From NCBI GenBank assembly GCA_900771185.1, contig CAAGND010000061.1:1-6938 (forward strand): a stretch of 6,938 nucleotides of DNA. Reading direction: 5' to 3'. The notes under the pieces were generated by a model. The model was given only the letters and a program-made list of their open reading frames with translations, was not told where the DNA came from and did not search any database. Origin of the DNA: Clostridia bacterium. Its GTDB lineage: Bacteria; Bacillota; Clostridia; Oscillospirales; Acutalibacteraceae. This document shows, piece after piece, positions 5,889 through 6,938 of this stretch. How positions within the stretch are numbered: the first letter of the stretch is position 1; every line of letters starts with the position of its first letter. A program made the position numbers and the translations under genes.

Positions 5889-6737
5889 ATGAAAAAGGCT
5901 TTCTTTTCTGTTTTGACCATCCTGTCTCTGCTTTTCTCGCTGTCATGCTATGCCTTTGCGGCAATAAATGTGGATGGGTGGATAAAACGTGATGAATATT
6001 CCGACGCCAATGTTGAGGTTCTTTGTAACAACTCCGAGAGTGGCTGCGGGCTTCATGTGCTTGTCTCATACTATAAGCCGCTTCAAGACAGCAACTCCGT
6101 GTATCTCTCCTTCGGCGCGGAGCTGGACGGCGAGAAGATAGAAAGGGATGGGCCTTTCGGGCTTGAGGTTTTCATAGATGATACACCGGTCATAAAATTT
6201 CATGCGGACGGCAGTAACGAATTTGATTCAGAGTTTTATTCCGTTACCTCCAAATCGCGTATCGATTTTTCAAGCATGAAGTGCGAGAGCGTTATCGCTT
6301 TTAAATATCCTCTGCCGGAAAATCCGAAAATATATGTCAGAGTAACCGACAACAGCGGTGTTGCTTCACGGCTTTTCGTAATAAATACCGTCATGCCGCA
6401 GGAAACAACCGTAACGACTGCCAAGACTGCCGCTGAAGCTTCCGCCGAGAAAGAGTCCGAGAAAACCACCCGCAAGGCATCCAAAAGCAGCATTTCAGCA
6501 GCGAACAGCGGCGGTAATACCCTCAGCGTACAGACTGAGAAATCAACGGACAGCTCAACTGATTCTCAGGAATATAACAAGGTATCCGAGCTCACCCTGC
6601 CCCGGAGCACTGACAGCAGCGATTCGGCTGCGAGCAAAAAAAGTGTTCTGATGCTGATTTCGGGGATAGCTGTCGGGGCGGCAATTGTCGGAGCCGTCAT
6701 GACAGGGATACGAAAGAGCGACAAGAAAAAGCAGTAG
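5889..6737 (+). CDS. Predicted surface protein: signal peptide, ectodomain, Ser/Thr-rich stalk, C-terminal anchor
   Basis: I do not recognise the family. The ATG at 5889 is chosen because GGAG lies 7 nt upstream and the N-terminus becomes a clean signal peptide: MKK, a hydrophobic core, and a likely signal peptidase I cut after CYAFA (residue 24). The Cys at 20 lacks a good lipobox, so a lipoprotein is less likely. Residues 25 to about 170 form a polar, beta-rich-looking ectodomain starting INVDGWIKRDEY, with three cysteines. This opening faintly recalls CBM9/DOMON-like domains, but that is a guess. Residues about 172-251 are a low-complexity Ser/Thr/Glu/Lys linker. A hydrophobic helix (about 253-274) and the basic tail RKSDKKKQ follow, giving a type I topology. 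There is no LPXTG sorting signal. The gene stands alone, with its own promoter and a TAG-TAA double stop. Confidence 0.85.
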   Translation: MKKAFFSVLTILSLLFSLSCYAFAAINVDGWIKRDEYSDANVEVLCNNSESGCGLHVLVSYYKPLQDSNSVYLSFGAELDGEKIERDGPFGLEVFIDDTPVIKFHADGSNEFDSEFYSVTSKSRIDFSSMKCESVIAFKYPLPENPKIYVRVTDNSGVASRLFVINTVMPQETTVTTAKTAAEASAEKESEKTTRKASKSSISAANSGGNTLSVQTEKSTDSSTDSQEYNKVSELTLPRSTDSSDSAASKKSVLMLISGIAVGAAIVGAVMTGIRKSDKKKQ

Positions 6738-6748
6738 TAAGACCTAAA

Positions 6749-6787
6749 TAACCTCTGATTAAATCGGGGTGTGATTATCAGAGGTTA
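6749..6787. terminator. Long hairpin after the surface protein gene
   Basis: TAACCTCTGAT (6749-6759) is repeated perfectly inverted at 6777-6787. Inside, AATC (6762-6765) pairs with GATT (6773-6776) after a 2-nt bulge, closing a G-rich 7-nt loop. The structure begins 11 bp after the stop codon, but no T tract follows on the plus strand. It may be a weak terminator or a 3'-end stabilising structure working with the next hairpin. Confidence 0.55.
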
Positions 6788-6806
6788 CCTGAGCTTTATA
6801 GAAAAG

Positions 6807-6835
6807 ACCCCGCGGTACTTAAAGTGCCGCGGGGT
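6807..6835. terminator. Strong GC-rich terminator hairpin between convergent genes
   Basis: Bases 6807-6819 pair with 6823-6835 (ACCCCGCGG with CCGCGGGGT, then a wobble and ACT with AGT), a 13-bp stem closing a TAA loop. On the minus strand the hairpin is followed by CTTTTCTAT and lies 6 bp after the stop of the right-edge gene, so it probably terminates that gene. On the plus strand it is followed by ATTATGTTATT and could act as a bidirectional terminator. Confidence 0.8.
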
Positions 6836-6841
6836 ATTATG

Positions 6842-6938
6842 TTATTCATGTGAGGCTTTCGTTATATATATCGGGTTCGTCACTGCCCTTATTACCCCGC
6901 CGGCGCTGACCGCCTTGAGATACACAAACACGCTGTCA
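6842..6938 (-). CDS. C-terminal end of an unidentified protein (5' part outside window)
   Basis: On the minus strand the frame entering from the right edge encodes 31 residues ending at a TAA (6844-6842): DSVFVYLKAVSAGG, then VIRAVTNPIYITKASHE. Alternating hydrophobic residues suggest terminal beta strands. The terminator hairpin 6 bp downstream supports this as a real gene end, and codon use resembles the neighbours. The phrase AVTNPIYI recalls the C-terminal strand of some PHP-type metallohydrolases, but this is too short to name a family. Confidence 0.5.
   Translation of the reverse strand, partial: DSVFVYLKAVSAGGVIRAVTNPIYITKASHE

Noticed and set aside
5898..5951. Lipoprotein signal in the surface protein (Cys at residue 20)
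   Set aside because: The residues before the Cys are S-L-S, lacking the Leu expected at -3. A signal peptidase I site after CYAFA fits better, and the protein already has a C-terminal membrane anchor.

Overview
The window looks like a chromosomal stretch from a low-to-mid GC Gram-positive anaerobe, most likely class Clostridia (Ruminococcaceae/Oscillospiraceae type). The reasons are strong AGGAGG-like ribosome binding sites, sigma-A type promoters in AT-rich gaps, a ProB without a PUA domain, an M16B peptidase of the YmxG/MlpA kind, and a glutamate dehydrogenase that lines up closely with the Clostridium symbiosum enzyme. The taxon is inferred, not proven. No mobile element, CRISPR array, tRNA or rRNA is visible.

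The left part (1-3951) reads on the minus strand: M16 zinc peptidase (3951-2689), proB (2640-1837), proA (1791-544), then a membrane-anchored protein of unknown function cut by the window edge (521-1). Gaps are only 48, 45 and 22 bases and contain no terminator. ProB and ProA perform the first two steps from glutamate to proline. A near-consensus promoter overlaps the 3' end of the peptidase gene, so proBA can be transcribed alone or by read-through.

The middle (3952-5696) is a divergent control region and gdhA. The 351-base gap holds the peptidase promoter with a near-perfect 16-bp palindrome over its -35 box, a candidate gdhA promoter, and a gdhA leader of about 140 nt. That leader contains what looks like a complete intrinsic terminator just upstream of the gdhA ribosome binding site, plus an upstream segment able to compete with its stem. 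gdhA encodes an NADP-type, glutamate-forming dehydrogenase and ends at a very clear terminator. GDH makes glutamate and ProB consumes it, so the two divergent units are metabolically linked.

The right part (5697-6938) holds a single-gene unit with its own extended -10 promoter. It encodes a secreted-then-anchored surface protein (signal peptide, ectodomain, Ser/Thr-rich stalk, C-terminal membrane helix) of unknown function. Two strong hairpins follow, then the last 31 codons of a convergent minus-strand gene. The most interesting items are the gdhA leader attenuator, the palindrome at the divergent promoter, and the unidentified surface protein.
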